From Eggerthella sp. CAG:368 (GTDB lineage Bacteria > Actinomycetota > Coriobacteriia > Coriobacteriales > Eggerthellaceae), in assembly GCA_000434775.1 (NCBI GenBank), contig FR895462.1, positions 1 through 16,085 of the forward strand: a DNA stretch of 16,085 bases, written 5' to 3'. Position 1 is the first letter of the stretch; each line of letters begins with the position of its first letter. Under the pieces are notes generated by a model, which saw only the letters and a program-made list of their open reading frames with translations, was not told where the DNA came from and made no database searches. A program made the position numbers and the translations under genes. Below are positions 14,413 through 16,085 of the stretch, piece after piece.

Positions 14413-16085
14413 CTAATTGTTCCACAGGCATTTTTTGCGCTGAAAAGGATACCGCGGCACAAATTGAACAGGATGCGTAACGAGAATCTGTCTCGATTCT
14501 GCGCGTACGGCTTCGGGGCTGCGGCCGATCTCAGAACTACACACATCATCAAACGGCTCGTCTAGTTCTTCTTCTATGGTTTCTAGGCCCAAATCAAACT
14601 CGCCCGCATGGGCGGAACTTTGGATATAGTCCTCAAAAAAATCTTCATCGATAAAAGAATCGGCGATCTCGTCCATAACCACTTCGCCATACACTCCCGA
14701 ATCCGCCGTCTGCCCATGCTTAACGGCCGATCCACTTCCTCGAGGAATTACAAATTCTGGCATTGCGGAGCGCTCTTTGCGCTGAGCAATGTACGATCTT
14801 GGTCCATTGATCTTAAAGGAGCGCTTTCGTGACTCCACATCATGAGATAAATCCTTTAGGGCTTCTTGGGCAACACCTTGAACAGAATCCTGGAAATAGA
14901 TCTGGGAACCTTCAAAACCATTCAGTGTTGGTGCTTGATTTGGGTTTTGGCTTGAAGCTATATATGTGGGGTGTTCGTTACTCGATGCTGAGCTCGATTG
15001 CCTACTCTGTTCCCCGCTCCGTTCTTGAACAAAAGCTGTACCAGAAACGAGATTATTACCTTGCTTCTGATTAAACCAAACGAAAGAACCCGTCGGTGAA
15101 GTCTGAACAGAAGAACTAGATTGGATTTGCTCCACTGTTTGCGCAGAGTGGGTTTGCCTATAGAACGGATCATGGATGCGCTCACCCTCATAAGAAACAC
15201 GCCAGAATACAAGCCCTTTTACAGGAGCGTTTTCGCCTGCCGCACTTCGATTTTTAGCGACAAGCACGTCTTTCACCCAATCAGGTGTGCGATTTCCAAT
15301 GCCAACCGCAACCAAAGTTCCCACAATAGTGCGCACCATTGAATGCAAGAACGCATTGCCCTCGACCGTTACAACAACAAAGTTGTCTCCAAAAAAGTTT
15401 TCTCGACTGATGTCTATACGCCCCACATAACGATTAGTGCTTTTTCCTTCAGCCGAAGCAGCCAAGCAAAAACTCTTAAAATCATGCTCTCCAACAAGAT
15501 AGCTCGCCGCTTTGTTCATTGCTTCCACATTGAGAGGCTTGGCAACATGCCACGAAAAATCTCTCATAAAAAGAGGAGCAAACCTGTCCACACTGATAAA
15601 GTAGCGATATTCGCGCATAGTCGCAGAAAAACGTGCTGAAAAACCCGCTGGCTTTTCCTCGATGGTACGAATGGCAATATCGTCGTGCGTAAGCGCATTA
15701 AGAGAGCGCAACAGCTTGTATTCGCTTCGTTCTTCCCATTCTGCACGATTCAGTTCGAAACTTACCACCTGCCCACGAGCATGAACACCTGAATCGGTGC
15801 GCCCCGCACAGGTAATTTCAATAGTTCTGCGAAAAACCATTGAAAGGGCTTCTTCAAGTTCGCCTTGCACAGTAAGCTGGCCAGGCTGCCGAGCAAAACC
15901 AGAGAATTGCTCTCCTTTATACGAAACAACAAGCGCAATTACTACAGTGGAATTTTTGGTTTCATCTAAAACCAGGCTCGAAGAATTATTTGTATCGCAA
16001 CCCTTTTCCGAAGCTTCTTTAACTGGTTCAGCATCGGGCGCAACAGCGTTGTCTAGCGCAGCACCAGCTGCGTCAGCTACAGCAG
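14413..16085 (-). CDS. truA: tRNA pseudouridine(38-40) synthase TruA, 5'-partial, with N- and C-terminal extensions
   Basis: TruA converts uridines 38-40 of the tRNA anticodon arm to pseudouridine. The catalytic loop CAGRTDSGVHARGQ is present; its Asp is encoded at 15795-15793. Core landmarks are VSYKGEQFSGFARQ near 15925-15884, SARFSATMREYRYFI, GEHDFKSFC and GNAFLHSMVRTIVGTLVAVG. The core ends near 15180. The frame has no stop from the catalytic loop to the right edge and no ATG, GTG or TTG upstream of a GTG at 15870, which lies inside the core. The true start is therefore outside the window. At least 46 residues of Ala/Asp/Glu-rich linker precede the core. About 250 residues follow it: a Ser/Gln-rich part, a basic patch and an acidic stretch, ending PFQRKKCLWNN. 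At least 556 residues are visible, against about 270 for E. coli TruA. Confidence 0.93.
   Translation of the reverse strand, partial: AVADAAGAALDNAVAPDAEPVKEASEKGCDTNNSSSLVLDETKNSTVVIALVVSYKGEQFSGFARQPGQLTVQGELEEALSMVFRRTIEITCAGRTDSGVHARGQVVSFELNRAEWEERSEYKLLRSLNALTHDDIAIRTIEEKPAGFSARFSATMREYRYFISVDRFAPLFMRDFSWHVAKPLNVEAMNKAASYLVGEHDFKSFCLAASAEGKSTNRYVGRIDISRENFFGDNFVVVTVEGNAFLHSMVRTIVGTLVAVGIGNRTPDWVKDVLVAKNRSAAGENAPVKGLVFWRVSYEGERIHDPFYRQTHSAQTVEQIQSSSSVQTSPTGSFVWFNQKQGNNLVSGTAFVQERSGEQSRQSSSASSNEHPTYIASSQNPNQAPTLNGFEGSQIYFQDSVQGVAQEALKDLSHDVESRKRSFKINGPRSYIAQRKERSAMPEFVIPRGSGSAVKHGQTADSGVYGEVVMDEIADSFIDEDFFEDYIQSSAHAGEFDLGLETIEEELDEPFDDVCSSEIGRSPEAVRAESRQILVTHPVQFVPRYPFQRKKCLWNN

Overview
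The window is a moderately AT-leaning bacterial chromosomal segment. All eleven protein genes I can support are read leftward, on the minus strand. I see no insertion sequence, prophage, CRISPR array, rRNA or tRNA. An aldo/keto reductase carrying two [4Fe-4S] motifs, nickel-pincer-cofactor genes, an acyl-CoA dehydrogenase beside an organic-anion-type MFS carrier, and an amino-acid sodium symporter fit an anaerobic, amino-acid or organic-acid using host-associated bacterium. My best guess is an AT-richer member of the Coriobacteriia/Eggerthellales, but that rests on gene style only and is not firm.

In order of transcription, from the right edge to the left: (1) truA, 5'-truncated by the window edge. 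Its pseudouridine-synthase core is flanked by an N-terminal linker and a C-terminal disordered tail of about 250 residues. (2) An NSS-family sodium:amino-acid symporter, closed by a strong terminator at 12831-12867. (3) asnB (asparagine synthase) followed 2 nt later by ychF (GTG start). The pair is translationally coupled and closed by a terminator at 9738-9765. (4) A lone aldo/keto reductase with its own terminator at 8154-8187. (5) A tightly packed set of larB, a shortened larC, and a Ser/Thr protein kinase with a polytopic membrane domain. The gap between larB and larC is 1 nt and the gap between larC and the kinase is 0 nt. (6) An acyl-CoA dehydrogenase with a structured leader and a terminator at 3347-3384. 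(7) A LysR-type regulator. (8) An OFA-like MFS transporter with a long upstream region full of dyads and a terminator at 396-432.

Two groups look functionally connected. Acyl-CoA dehydrogenase, LysR regulator and MFS carrier could form a small uptake, CoA-ester redox and control module. larB, larC' and the kinase form an apparent operon in which nickel-pincer-cofactor proteins are cotranslated with a membrane kinase. No larE, larA or second half of larC lies in the window. The kinase set and the doubly extended TruA are the most unusual content. The rest looks like ordinary core or accessory metabolism.
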